A DNA stretch of 64,000 nucleotides from JAFGUB01 sp050305515 (GCA_050305515.1 JBNLFL010000020.1:62001-126000); one strand, 5' to 3'; positions 43,606 to 53,042 are shown, counted from the first letter of the stretch. Notes: generated by a model from the letters alone, not told the origin. Program-made: numbers and translations.

Positions 43606-44826
43606 ATGCAACGCGAAAAAATAAAAATAACCGTGGCAGTCGCTTTTGCGCTGTCAGTACTGGCCGCCTACAGTATCTGGAGCTATCTGCGTGAAGAGCA
43701 CCGGCTCATTGCACAGATAGACGAAGCGCTTTACGCCGCCGCTGCCGCCGTGCCTTTCGTACTCGAAAACGATTTTCACGACCGGGCTGTCGGTGCCCGG
43801 AGCATTGATACGAAAGAAGACCGTCGCAATATTGAAAATCTTTCAGGTCTCAACAACCGTCTGGGAACAAAGTTTCTCTACACGGTGATAGAGGATCAAA
43901 ACGGCACCTACCGGCTGAGCAGTTCAAGCGCACTCAGGGAAGAGTTTGAAAAAGGCACTGAAGTCCGTTATTACACGGAATACTCCGATATCCCCGTCAT
44001 GCTCAAAGAGTATTTTGAAAATGCCGGAGCAACTTTCAGCGAACGTAACGAAACCTATCATCCGCTTTACATACCGATCTTCAGCGACCGCTGGGGAACC
44101 TACCGGTCGCTCTTTCTTCCCATGCGTTCGCCCGATGGACATCGCTACGCCGTCGGAGCCGACATCGATATTTCCCATGTCAAAGCCCTTTTACGGCAAA
44201 ACACCCTGGAGACCCTGCTGGAATTTTTTCTCTTTTTGCTGGCAATTTTCCCGATTATTTATGCGTACATCAGTATGCTTCAACGAAAAGACAGAGAATT
44301 TCGACAGGTACACAAGCTCTATCTGGACTATTCAAAACGTTCAATCACCGATTCTCTAACCCATCTCTACAACCGCTACAAACTCGATGCGGAACTTGAA
44401 ATGGCATATTACATGTATCGCAATGAAGGCAAACCTTTTGCACTGGTGATGCTCGACATTGACCATTTTAAAACCATCAACGACCGCTACGGACATCCGG
44501 TGGGTGATACGGTATTACGCCATGTTGCGGAGATTTTGCTGGATTCCACACGTGCGACAGACACGGTCGCACGCTGGGGCGGAGAGGAGTTTATGATACT
44601 TTGCCACAATACCAATACTGAAGGCGCGCATCATATAGCTGAAAAGATACGCCTCGCAATCGAGCAATTCGTTATTGAAAGAACCGACCATATCAGTGCC
44701 AGCTTCGGTGTTATAGGAAGCGCGCCCGGTCTGACACTTCAACAACTGTTACAGGAGGTGGACGCTGCCCTGTATGAAGCCAAACGGATGGGAAGGAACC
44801 GTACGGTCAGGGCTAACGCTAATTGA
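43606..44826 (+). CDS. Membrane-bound GGDEF diguanylate cyclase
   Basis: This 406-residue protein has an N-terminal membrane helix (about 8-26), a periplasmic sensor-like region of about 170 residues, a second helix (about 205-225), and a GGDEF domain with the active motif as GGEEF near 325. It should make cyclic di-GMP in response to a periplasmic signal. It converges with rraA, overlapping by 8 bp. The mRNA may be leaderless. Confidence 0.9.
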   Translation: MQREKIKITVAVAFALSVLAAYSIWSYLREEHRLIAQIDEALYAAAAAVPFVLENDFHDRAVGARSIDTKEDRRNIENLSGLNNRLGTKFLYTVIEDQNGTYRLSSSSALREEFEKGTEVRYYTEYSDIPVMLKEYFENAGATFSERNETYHPLYIPIFSDRWGTYRSLFLPMRSPDGHRYAVGADIDISHVKALLRQNTLETLLEFFLFLLAIFPIIYAYISMLQRKDREFRQVHKLYLDYSKRSITDSLTHLYNRYKLDAELEMAYYMYRNEGKPFALVMLDIDHFKTINDRYGHPVGDTVLRHVAEILLDSTRATDTVARWGGEEFMILCHNTNTEGAHHIAEKIRLAIEQFVIERTDHISASFGVIGSAPGLTLQQLLQEVDAALYEAKRMGRNRTVRANAN

Positions 44827-45301
44827 CTGGTTTTGCCTCTTTAAAGACGACAATGCCATCTTCATCCCCGTACAGAAACTCCCCTTCGCGAAACGCGATA
44901 CCGCCGAAGACCACTTCGACCCCGCGCTTTGCGGTTGATTTTTTTGGACTTTTGTAAGGACAGGTTCCCAGCGCGTACAGGGCCACAGGTACGGTTTTGG
45001 TCACATGGATGTCGCGCACGTAGCCGTTGACGACAATGCCCGCCCAGTTGTTTTTCGCGGCAAACTTGATGAGGTTTTCTCCCACCACCGCACAGTAGTC
45101 ACCGTTAACGTCCACGACGGCCACATGCCCCTGCCCGTCTTCTTGCAGCATTGCCACCAGATCGCCGTTGTGCTCGTCAAGTTTGATGGTGCGGATGGGG
45201 CCGCTGCAATGGGTCGCGCCGCCATAATTTTTGAAAATACTCTGCGCAATCTGCGCCTCATCGCCGTAACTGTCACACAAATCTGCCGTATAAAAACTCA
45301 T
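44819..45301 (-). CDS. rraA: RraA-family protein
   Basis: This 160-residue protein matches the RraA/MenG-like family: MSFYTADLCDSYGD at the start, the GDYCAVVGENL segment, and AGIVVNGYVRDI. E. coli RraA inhibits RNase E; many relatives are instead HMG/CHA aldolase-like enzymes. Campylobacterota usually lack RNase E, so an enzymatic role is plausible. ATG 45301 follows AAGGAG. Confidence 0.82.
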   Translation of the reverse strand: MSFYTADLCDSYGDEAQIAQSIFKNYGGATHCSGPIRTIKLDEHNGDLVAMLQEDGQGHVAVVDVNGDYCAVVGENLIKFAAKNNWAGIVVNGYVRDIHVTKTVPVALYALGTCPYKSPKKSTAKRGVEVVFGGIAFREGEFLYGDEDGIVVFKEAKPVN

Positions 45302-45326
45302 TGACACTCCTTGCTTTGGCGACATT

Positions 45327-45347
45327 TTACATGTAACGCGCTAAAAT
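45327..45347 (+). promoter_or_regulatory. Promoter of the glutamate mutase operon with adjacent palindrome
   Basis: TTACATGTAA at 45327-45336 lies 5 bp upstream of a TAAAAT -10-like box (45342-45347), in the short divergent spacer between rraA and glmS. If the box is real, a protein bound here would block the promoter. Confidence 0.4.
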
Positions 45348-45377
45348 TTCGGATTCAATTCACGGGATCGGTTCATT

Positions 45378-45782
45378 ATGAAAGTAGTTACGGGAGTCGT
45401 GGGCAACGACATTCACGTCGTCGCCAACCGGCTGATCGACATCTCGCTTCAGGAGCGGGGGTTTGAGGTGTTCAATCTTGGCGTCAACACCTATCTGGAA
45501 GAGTTTATCGACGCCGTCATCGAAACGGACGCCAAAGTCCTGCTCATCTCCTCGCTCAACGGCGAAGCGGAGGGGTGGTGCCGCGACCTCTCCATTCTCA
45601 AAAGCCAGTACGACCTTGAAGGCGTTGTCTTCATGATCGGGGGCAACCTCAGCGTCGGTGAAGATACACCTGAAGTACTCATCCCGAAATTCAAACGTTA
45701 CGGTTTTGATCTGGTATTTCACCAGAGTGATCTGGGCGAAGGGCTCGACCAGCTCGAAACCTACCTGAAGGAACACGCATGA
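45378..45782 (+). CDS. glmS: Glutamate mutase sigma (B12-binding) subunit
   Basis: This 134-residue protein is the cobalamin-binding small subunit of glutamate mutase (methylaspartate mutase). The B12 motif is Asp-Ile-His-Val-Val-Ala at residues 11-16, so the axial His is kept but the usual final Gly of DxHxxG is Ala. The other two motifs, SSLNGE and GGNLSVG, are present. It lies in a run of four overlapping genes (S, E, L, ligase). The enzyme interconverts L-glutamate and threo-3-methylaspartate. Confidence 0.9.
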   Translation: MKVVTGVVGNDIHVVANRLIDISLQERGFEVFNLGVNTYLEEFIDAVIETDAKVLLISSLNGEAEGWCRDLSILKSQYDLEGVVFMIGGNLSVGEDTPEVLIPKFKRYGFDLVFHQSDLGEGLDQLETYLKEHA

Positions 45783-47143
45783 GCCTGCTCCAGCGCGACC
45801 GCGAAATCATCGTCTCCAACGAATACGTCGATCACTTCGATTTTGACGAGGTCGAATCGTTCATCAAAGGGGCGAGCAAAAACCTTTTCATCTCCCATGC
45901 TTTCAAAAACAACAGGGGAAAAACGCTTGTCCAGCCGCGCGGCGGGTTTCCCACCTATGACAAAGTGTTTGCCCTTTACAAAGAGTTTAAGGCGGCCAAT
46001 GTCGATGTTTTGCCCCTGACCATCGACTCCAATACCCGTCTTAATGACTATGCGATGGCCAAAAAGATGCTCGCGCTCTCCGAGGAGAATGACGTCAACA
46101 TGCTCAACGGCTATCCGCTCGTCAATCAGGGCTACCGTACGACACGCAAGATGATGGTGCACTACGACACGCCCGTGAGCCTGCGCCACGGCACGCCGGA
46201 TGCACGTCTGCTCATCGAGATGGCGCTGGCGTCGGGCATTTTCGAGATCGAGGGCGGGCCGCTTACCTACCTGCTGCCGTATTCGAAAAACTTTCCGCTC
46301 GACAAGGCGTTTTTGTACTGGAAATACGTCGAACGGGTCTGTGCGCTCTACTCAACCCTTAACGAGCCGATCAACCGCGAATCGTTCGGGCCGCTCTCGG
46401 CAACCCTGCAGCCGCCTGCCATCGTCATCGTCATCCAGCTCATTGAAATGCTGCTCTCGCTCGAAGAGGGGGTCAAGTCCTTCTCGGTGAGCTTTTCGCA
46501 GACCGGATCGGTAATGCAGGACATCGTCACCGCCAACGTGCTTAAAAAGCTCGCCCGCCACTATGCCGAACGTTTCGGCTACGGCGATGCGGAGATTCAC
46601 CTTGTTTACCATCAGTGGATGGGCGCATTCCCGCGCAACAAAAACCGCTCCGACGCGCTCATTACGACTGCCACGATCATCGCCTCCATGGTCGAAGCTG
46701 ACAAAATCATCACCAAGACCCGCGACGAGGCCTTCGGCATCCCCACTAAAGAGGCCAACGCGCAGGCGGTCGACTGCGTGCAGTACACGCTGGGCATGCT
46801 CCGCGGCGTCCCGAAAATCACCGATGAAGCCGAAGAGGAGAACCTCACCCTGCAGGTGAACGAAATTCTCGAAGCGGTTTTCAACGACCCTGCCGACACG
46901 CTCTGGCGCAAGGTCTTCAACGCCATCAAGGCCGGATACATCGAGATTCCCTTCTCGCCGCATATCATCAATGCCAACGAGGTCATCACGGTGCGCGACG
47001 ATGACGGCAACATCCGCATCTACAACAAGGGCAAGCTGCCGCTTTCCGAGCGCAGTTTCGCCTTTGACCGCGATAAAATCCGTATTCCCGAAGGCCATTC
47101 GGTGGTCGATAAAATCATCCACGACATCGGAGTGATGCTATGA
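45779..47143 (+). CDS. glmE: Glutamate mutase epsilon (catalytic) subunit
   Basis: This 454-residue TIM-barrel subunit binds glutamate and carries out the radical rearrangement with the B12 subunit. Residues matching the clostridial substrate site are present: Arg87 (TIDSNTR), Arg136 (LRHGTPDAR), Glu158, Tyr164 and Tyr168 (EIEGGPLTYLLPYSKN). VQPRGGFPTYDKV is also conserved. It overlaps glmS and glmL by 4 bp each, so stoichiometric translation is likely. Confidence 0.92.
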   Translation: MSLLQRDREIIVSNEYVDHFDFDEVESFIKGASKNLFISHAFKNNRGKTLVQPRGGFPTYDKVFALYKEFKAANVDVLPLTIDSNTRLNDYAMAKKMLALSEENDVNMLNGYPLVNQGYRTTRKMMVHYDTPVSLRHGTPDARLLIEMALASGIFEIEGGPLTYLLPYSKNFPLDKAFLYWKYVERVCALYSTLNEPINRESFGPLSATLQPPAIVIVIQLIEMLLSLEEGVKSFSVSFSQTGSVMQDIVTANVLKKLARHYAERFGYGDAEIHLVYHQWMGAFPRNKNRSDALITTATIIASMVEADKIITKTRDEAFGIPTKEANAQAVDCVQYTLGMLRGVPKITDEAEEENLTLQVNEILEAVFNDPADTLWRKVFNAIKAGYIEIPFSPHIINANEVITVRDDDGNIRIYNKGKLPLSERSFAFDRDKIRIPEGHSVVDKIIHDIGVML

Positions 47144-48330
47144 AAAAACTCTTTATCGACATCGGCAGTACCTACTTCAAGGTTTCCGAAGCGGGAACCA
47201 TCCAGCAGCATTTTAGAAATTTCGACCGCAACATCTTCGATGACCTGCGCAGCAAATGCGGCGATATCATCGAGCGTTACACGCCCGAAGAGGTGCAGAT
47301 TTGCAGCTCCGCCAACGGAGGCCTAAGTACCCTCATTATCGGGCGGACTCACACCTTCAGCCTTAAATACGCCACCAACATCGCCTACAACTCGGGCATC
47401 AACATTATTGACACGGTGCTCTATTCCAAAATAGATCAGCACACGCCGCCGATGGGCATGATTGACGTCGTCATCATTGTCGGAGGCATCGACGATTCGG
47501 CCAACAGTTATGACATGCGGCTTGTCGAATACCTTAAAAAAGTGCGCTATCACAATATTGTCTACGCGGGCAGCCAGGCCGCTGCGGCATTCATCACGTC
47601 AAATCTCGACAACGTGCGGGTGATGGAAAACATCATCAGCGACAAACTCCAGCTGCGTGACGAAGCACTTAAAAACTTCCTGACGCATCTCTATCAGGAG
47701 GACATCATGGGCAAAGAGGACATCAAGAGCCTCTACGCCCTCACCGCCAACCAGATCTACCCCACGCCCTACATCGTCAATCAGGCGATGCGCGCCATTC
47801 CCGAGCACTTCGCGGTCGTGGACCCCTTCATACTCGTTGACATCGGCGGCGCCACGACCGACATTCACTACAGCCGCGATCTGATCATGGACAATCTGGT
47901 GAGCGAAAACCCCTACGACCGGCTGGTCTTTAAAAAACTCGGTGTTTACAAATCACGCGAAAACCTTGTCTTTACGGCGCGCCACAACGAATATGTCTAT
48001 GAACTGCTCGCCTACCTGGGTGTCACCGAGAACATTCTGGATGAAAAGAGTGAGAAGGCAACGCGCATTCTGATGCAGCTCTCCATTTTTCTGGTGCTTT
48101 ACAAAGTCTCGCTGCACCACAACCGCTACGTCAACCTCTATTTGGAAAAGCTCAACTCCATCGTACTGACCGGGGGCATTACCAAGGTGCTCAACATGGA
48201 AGAGTGCGAACAGATCATCAGCTTCTTTTACAAAAAACTCTTGCACTTTCACCAGATTCCGACTATCATCATGGATAGCGACTATATGATCTGGACTATG
48301 AGCATGAAGGAGGATTCCCATGTCGGTTAA
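47140..48330 (+). CDS. glmL: Glutamate mutase reactivating ATPase GlmL
   Basis: This 396-residue ASKHA-fold ATPase matches GlmL/MutL, the factor that reactivates glutamate mutase after loss of its cofactor. It has the phosphate loop FIDIGSTYFKV at the start and DIGGATTDIHY in the middle. It overlaps glmE by 4 bp and the ligase gene by 11 bp. Its presence supports an active mutase in this cell. Confidence 0.9.
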   Translation: MKKLFIDIGSTYFKVSEAGTIQQHFRNFDRNIFDDLRSKCGDIIERYTPEEVQICSSANGGLSTLIIGRTHTFSLKYATNIAYNSGINIIDTVLYSKIDQHTPPMGMIDVVIIVGGIDDSANSYDMRLVEYLKKVRYHNIVYAGSQAAAAFITSNLDNVRVMENIISDKLQLRDEALKNFLTHLYQEDIMGKEDIKSLYALTANQIYPTPYIVNQAMRAIPEHFAVVDPFILVDIGGATTDIHYSRDLIMDNLVSENPYDRLVFKKLGVYKSRENLVFTARHNEYVYELLAYLGVTENILDEKSEKATRILMQLSIFLVLYKVSLHHNRYVNLYLEKLNSIVLTGGITKVLNMEECEQIISFFYKKLLHFHQIPTIIMDSDYMIWTMSMKEDSHVG

Positions 48331-49900
48331 CGCCATTCGCCACCTGATCGAACGCGCGAGCGTGAACGTGCCTGAAAAAACGGCGCTGCGCTGCGCTGCG
48401 AAGGAACTCAGCTACGCTGCGCTGCTGGAACAGGTCAATAAAGTAGCCCACTACCTGAGTACGCTCAAGCTCCTCAAGGGAAGCCGCATCGGAATCTACT
48501 CCGACAAGAGCATGCATCAGGTCATCGCCATTTTGGCCCTGCTCTCGAGCGAACATGTTTTTGTCCCCATCACGCGGCTGCTCAAAAACGAGCAGGTACG
48601 CCACATTATGAACGACTGCCAGATGGCGGCCATCATCACCGATGCCGCGCATGTCGAGACGGTGCTGCAGACCGGATTCGGGGGAAGCATCATCACCTAC
48701 ACGCCGCACGAGAAGAGCGCGGTGGCGTTTGAGGAGATCTTCAAATGTTACGACGGCAGCTTTACATGTAACATTCACGGGTTCGACAATGCGGCCATTA
48801 CCTACAGCTTCGGCTCGTCGGGAAACCCCCGCGGTATTGTTATCGACCACCGCAGCCTGATGGACGGCGCGCGGATCGTCACCAACTATCTGAACATCAC
48901 CTCTGATGACGTCATATCGGGCATTCTCAGCTTCAACCTCGACTACGGGCTCAACCAGATTTTCTGCGCGCTCTACGCACAGGCCACGCTCGCCCTGCAC
49001 CATTTCGTACTTGCGAGTGACTTTTTCGACCACCTTATCAACGACGAGGTGACGGTTCTCGCACTCATGCCGATCCACATCACGAAAATGTTCGACATCG
49101 AAACCCAGAAGATTCCCAACAGCGCCCATCTCAAAGCATTGCGCGCCATCACCTCATCGGGCGGGAACATCACCAATGTGATGCTCAAGAACATCAGCAC
49201 CTATTGTCCCGCTTCAAAGTTCTACGCCATGCACGGCCTGACCGAAGCGTTTCGCTCCGCCTACCTCGACCCGATGCAGATTCAGATCCGCCCTGCATCC
49301 ATCGGCAAAGCGATTCCCGACGTGGAGCTCTACATCATCAACGAAGCGGGAGAAGCGTGCGCGCCGCGTGAGATCGGCGAACTGATCCACCGCGGTGCCG
49401 GTATTTACAAAGGGTACTGGAACGCCCCCGAGGAGACCGCAAAACGGTTTAAAAGCATTAAAATTCTTGAAAAAGTCATCCCGCTGGAAAATGGTCTCAA
49501 TGACGAGATTGTCGTCGCCAGCGGCGACTATGTGTACAAAGACGAAGAGGGCTACCTCTACTTCGTCTCACGCAAGGACGACATGATCAAAACGCAAGGC
49601 TACCGCGTAAGCCCGTTCGAGATTGAGAGTGTGCTTAACAACGCCGTTCCGGCCATCACTGCATGTGCCGTTTTCTCGATTCCCAACAGCGAGATCGAAG
49701 AGGAGATCATTCTGGTCTATAACGCAGACCATGAACTCTCGAAAAACGAGATTATTTTCGAACTCAAAAAGCATCTGCCGCACTATATGATTCCTTCGCA
49801 GATCTTCTACAACCGCGACATGCCGCTGCGTTCCCTGCACGACCGCGCCATCAACACCGACGAACTCAAGCGCCAGATGCTCGAGAGTCACCTGATTTAA
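48320..49900 (+). CDS. AMP-forming ligase (adenylation enzyme) of the mutase operon
   Basis: This 526-residue protein belongs to the ANL family of AMP-forming acyl/aminoacyl ligases. The P-loop is YSFGSSGNPRG near residues 158-168, and the A7-A8 region SGDYVYKDEEGYLYF and SRKDDMIKTQGYRVSPFEIE is present. The C-terminal A10 lysine, needed for adenylation, is missing: the segment reads MPLRSLHDRAINTDEL. No carrier-protein domain is attached. It overlaps glmL by 11 bp with AGGAGG upstream, which ties it to glutamate mutase. A TTACATGTAA copy at 48762-48771 encodes FTCN. Confidence 0.85.
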   Translation: MSVNAIRHLIERASVNVPEKTALRCAAKELSYAALLEQVNKVAHYLSTLKLLKGSRIGIYSDKSMHQVIAILALLSSEHVFVPITRLLKNEQVRHIMNDCQMAAIITDAAHVETVLQTGFGGSIITYTPHEKSAVAFEEIFKCYDGSFTCNIHGFDNAAITYSFGSSGNPRGIVIDHRSLMDGARIVTNYLNITSDDVISGILSFNLDYGLNQIFCALYAQATLALHHFVLASDFFDHLINDEVTVLALMPIHITKMFDIETQKIPNSAHLKALRAITSSGGNITNVMLKNISTYCPASKFYAMHGLTEAFRSAYLDPMQIQIRPASIGKAIPDVELYIINEAGEACAPREIGELIHRGAGIYKGYWNAPEETAKRFKSIKILEKVIPLENGLNDEIVVASGDYVYKDEEGYLYFVSRKDDMIKTQGYRVSPFEIESVLNNAVPAITACAVFSIPNSEIEEEIILVYNADHELSKNEIIFELKKHLPHYMIPSQIFYNRDMPLRSLHDRAINTDELKRQMLESHLI

Positions 49901-49974
49901 AAAATCGACCCGCTATCGGCCTTCGGACACAAAAAGAGTGTACCCGCCGGTCGGAACGCCCCTAAAAGTTTTGG

Positions 49975-51507
49975 CTACCGTTTTGCCAGCGTTGCCGCCA
50001 ATGCATTGCTGATCAGTTCATACTTATCCTGAATCTCCTTCCCCTGTTCGATGACAAGCTGCAATGCTCTGATTTCATTATTCAATTTTTTCTCATGGCG
50101 GGACAACTCTTTTCCAAGATTCTCGCATTTATTCTCAATCAGTTTAATTTCCGAACTTCGTGCCTTTTTTGCATCCAGTTTTTCATCTATGGATTTCAGC
50201 AGTTTTGTAAGATTTAGCGATGCTTCCTGATTCTGTCTGTCCGATTTTACTTTAAGTTGCAGGGCCTCGGCTTCATAGCCGAGTTCTCTTACTTCCTGAT
50301 CGAGCGCATCGAGTGTCTCCCTACGCGCCGACAAATGCTCGCGTTCCGCCTCATACAGTTTCTGCGTATCGGCCACAACGTCTTTGGCATTGTTAATCAC
50401 CAGCTGCTGGGAAATTTGACGGTTCAGAAACTGTTTGTACTGCATCATGACCGAGAGCAGGCTGCTGAAGTTCCAGGTACTGCCATATTTATCTTCTATC
50501 GCATATTTTTTTACTTTTTTGCCCGAAGCATCTATGATGCTTTCATCGGCAAAATACTTGATGAACTTTTCGGCATTGGAATGGCGCTCCTGAAGATGCT
50601 GCAACAGATTTTGTGCCGTATGGAACATGATCTGAGGAAAATGGATTCGCAGGACATATCCGCAGAGCCCTTCAGCTTTTTCCTCTGCCGCTTTGTCAAG
50701 ATGTTCGGACAAGATGACATCTACCATGACACTGAACACTTTTACAAAATTAGCCGTAAAATATTTATTGGAAATATGTGCGAAATTCAGATCTTCGCGA
50801 AGAACCCCCTCAATCATCGGCTCAATATATTGCCATGCGCCCTCAGGAAAGGTTTGATCATACAGCGCTTTCATCTCCGCCTCCGATTGACCGGAAAATC
50901 GTCTGTCCGCACCTGAGGGAAGTGGTTTTGGCGGGACAAATTCACGCAGGTAGATTTTTTTATTCAAAAACAGGACAATACTGCGTTCATGGAGATCATA
51001 CATCCCGTGCACAAGGCTCCGTGTGCTTTCGCGAAAAAGTTCGTCTTTATTCTCATCATCGGGATAGAGCTCATACAGTTTGCTTCTAAAGGATTCGGGA
51101 AGCGTGTACAAGTACGGCAGAACCCTGAATGACTCCAGTGTCTCTTTCGTTTCATGAAGAAGCAGCGCATTACGGTGCAGCAATCGATCGAAGGACTCTC
51201 CCCTTTCAGGGTAAAGAAAATCCTTATGCAATTTGATGCCATCTTCGAGAATTGTCAAAATAACCGACTGATGATGGTGCGCGAAAAAGTTTGCGATCCC
51301 CTGCTTCATCGCACCTTTATGCTCGTCGGCATCAAGATCGGGAAATTCCTCGGAAAGTTTTTGCCGTAACGCATTGTAATGTGTCTGATTAAAGTCAAGC
51401 GCATAAAATCTTTTGCCTAGCAGATCATCCAATATCGCCGTTGCCCGAGTGAGAATGTTTTGATTTATCGGAGATCCCTTATGGAAATTTTCATGACATG
51501 GAACCAA
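49975..51507 (-). CDS. Unrecognised protein with C-terminal coiled coil
   Basis: I do not recognise this protein of about 510 residues. The N-terminal 350 residues look helical and soluble; residues about 370-500 form a long coiled coil rich in Glu, Lys and Leu. The start is unclear. TTG 51507 opens the frame, but the good AAAGGAG ribosome site lies just before an out-of-frame ATG at 51514 that encodes only seven residues. This may be a leader peptide, a frameshift, or a wrongly placed start. No signal peptide is evident. Confidence 0.6.
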   Translation of the reverse strand: MVPCHENFHKGSPINQNILTRATAILDDLLGKRFYALDFNQTHYNALRQKLSEEFPDLDADEHKGAMKQGIANFFAHHHQSVILTILEDGIKLHKDFLYPERGESFDRLLHRNALLLHETKETLESFRVLPYLYTLPESFRSKLYELYPDDENKDELFRESTRSLVHGMYDLHERSIVLFLNKKIYLREFVPPKPLPSGADRRFSGQSEAEMKALYDQTFPEGAWQYIEPMIEGVLREDLNFAHISNKYFTANFVKVFSVMVDVILSEHLDKAAEEKAEGLCGYVLRIHFPQIMFHTAQNLLQHLQERHSNAEKFIKYFADESIIDASGKKVKKYAIEDKYGSTWNFSSLLSVMMQYKQFLNRQISQQLVINNAKDVVADTQKLYEAEREHLSARRETLDALDQEVRELGYEAEALQLKVKSDRQNQEASLNLTKLLKSIDEKLDAKKARSSEIKLIENKCENLGKELSRHEKKLNNEIRALQLVIEQGKEIQDKYELISNALAATLAKR

Positions 51508-51540
51508 CTGCCATATTTGCTCCTTTTTACATGTATTCTA

Positions 51541-51852
51541 TCAAAATGCCAAAATCAGTAACAACCCTACAACTATCAATGCGCCGTACTCCAGCCACTT
51601 CAGCTGCCGGTACTTCGCCTGCAAGATATCATCGTTCAAATTCGAAAAACCGCGTTTGCGAATGTAGTTCATGGCGTTACGATAGCGCGGGTCTCCGAGC
51701 TGAAATCCGAACTTCGGTTTTCCCAGAAATTCCCAGACATCGCTATGGGCTTCGTCAAGGCGGCGGAAAAATGCCTGAACAATCATGAGATAGATGATGA
51801 CTCCGGCAGCAAATATCATGACCAGAATAAATGATAACAGTTCCGTATGCAT
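51541..51852 (-). CDS. Small two-helix membrane protein, UspB-like layout
   Basis: This 103-residue protein has a transmembrane helix at each end (about 6-28 and 84-103) with a hydrophilic middle containing RYRNAMNYIRKRG. The layout resembles universal stress protein B, but the sequence match is weak. Its function is unknown. It lies between the coiled-coil gene and the EF-hand gene on the same strand. Confidence 0.6.
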   Translation of the reverse strand: MHTELLSFILVMIFAAGVIIYLMIVQAFFRRLDEAHSDVWEFLGKPKFGFQLGDPRYRNAMNYIRKRGFSNLNDDILQAKYRQLKWLEYGALIVVGLLLILAF

Positions 51853-51914
51853 CAGTCCCCTTCATAATTCAAAGGCATATTATATCCTTTGCGGGGCATG
51901 GGAATCGGACGCTG

Positions 51915-52919
51915 TCAGATTTTAAGGTCTATTTCCCCAATCGTGCCGCCACCACCGTTGTCACTCAGAAAAAGAGAAGTGGCCCTGAGCTTCGCCTCAA
52001 TGCCGCCGTTTTGATAATAATCAAATGCCGTATCGATGGCATCGAGATAGATGGCGCCCACCCCTTTCTCTTTGAGGTGATACAGCGCCGTGCCCTCATC
52101 CGTTTTTGTCCAGATCAGCAGTTTTTCAAACACGGAGTCGGCTTCATCGATCCAGCCGTTGCCGTCTTCATCATACTTTGATAACTCCTCAAACCCGTTT
52201 CCGCTCTTTGGCCCGAAAAGCTCGCTGCCGTCATTGATGGTGCCATCATTATTGCTATCGAGTGCCAGGAAACCGCTGTTACTGCCTACAAAAGCTATCT
52301 CGTCCTCTTTGCCGTCAAGATCAAGATCGAACCGGTGACGGACATCACTTAGTGTTATCAGAGTGCCGTCAAAACTGATGGCGAGCGGATCGATCAACGC
52401 GTCACCGGCCTTGATGCTTATGCGTTCATGCTGCACGATGTTTTGCGAAAGTGAGAATCCCAGCACCAGATCAAATCGGCTCCCGTCATCCAGAGTGACA
52501 CTGCCCTGGGCACTGACATCAAGTGACTGCATCACAGCAGTCTGCTTCTCAAGAAGATACTCAAGACCCCATCCCTGCAATTGAGCGTCACGTGCTTCCG
52601 GTCTACTCTCAGGAAGCGGCGTTCGGTGCAGGATGTCTCCATGCAGCCGTAATGACTTCAGATCGATTTTTTTACCGCTTAACGCTTCAAGTGCCATGAT
52701 GATGGCGCGTAATTTGGCATCGGGCAGTATCTCTGTCTCTTCCTTGAAAAATTGTGCTTTGGCAATCCTGTCATTTTGAGAATCATGGAAAAGTTCAATC
52801 ATTTTTCGTACCGGCTGCCGTTGCCTATTATCCCACTGATGCAGGGATTCATTCTGATTTTTCGTGACCTGACTCGCATATTGTGAAGAGAGCGCTATGC
52901 TGCTTGAAATAATTTTCAT
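51915..52919 (-). CDS. EF-hand-like calcium-binding protein
   Basis: This 334-residue protein has no evident signal peptide. The C-terminal third carries calcium-loop motifs: DLDLDGKEDEIA, DSNNDGTINDGSELFG and DEDGNGWIDEADSVFE. Similar proteins in other bacteria combine such loops with GSELFG motifs and are sometimes exported by type I secretion, though no C-terminal secretion repeat is seen. ATG 52919 has AGGGAT upstream. The function is unknown. Confidence 0.7.
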   Translation of the reverse strand: MKIISSSIALSSQYASQVTKNQNESLHQWDNRQRQPVRKMIELFHDSQNDRIAKAQFFKEETEILPDAKLRAIIMALEALSGKKIDLKSLRLHGDILHRTPLPESRPEARDAQLQGWGLEYLLEKQTAVMQSLDVSAQGSVTLDDGSRFDLVLGFSLSQNIVQHERISIKAGDALIDPLAISFDGTLITLSDVRHRFDLDLDGKEDEIAFVGSNSGFLALDSNNDGTINDGSELFGPKSGNGFEELSKYDEDGNGWIDEADSVFEKLLIWTKTDEGTALYHLKEKGVGAIYLDAIDTAFDYYQNGGIEAKLRATSLFLSDNGGGGTIGEIDLKI

Positions 52920-52983
52920 AATCCCTGCCTTTCTCTTTTTATCGAGATAAAGATCGGCTCTGACAAAAAAAATTCAACCTGCT

Positions 52984-53042
52984 TTACATGTAACTTTTTT
53001 AGGCAGTAACGTTGAAATTTCAAGGTGAAATCGTGCTACAAT
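52984..53042 (+). promoter_or_regulatory. Promoter of the ATP-grasp operon with upstream palindrome
   Basis: TTGAAA at 53012-53017 and TACAAT at 53037-53042 (19-bp spacer) lie upstream of GTG 53099. An exact TTACATGTAA palindrome at 52984-52993 lies 18 bp before the -35. Confidence 0.55.
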
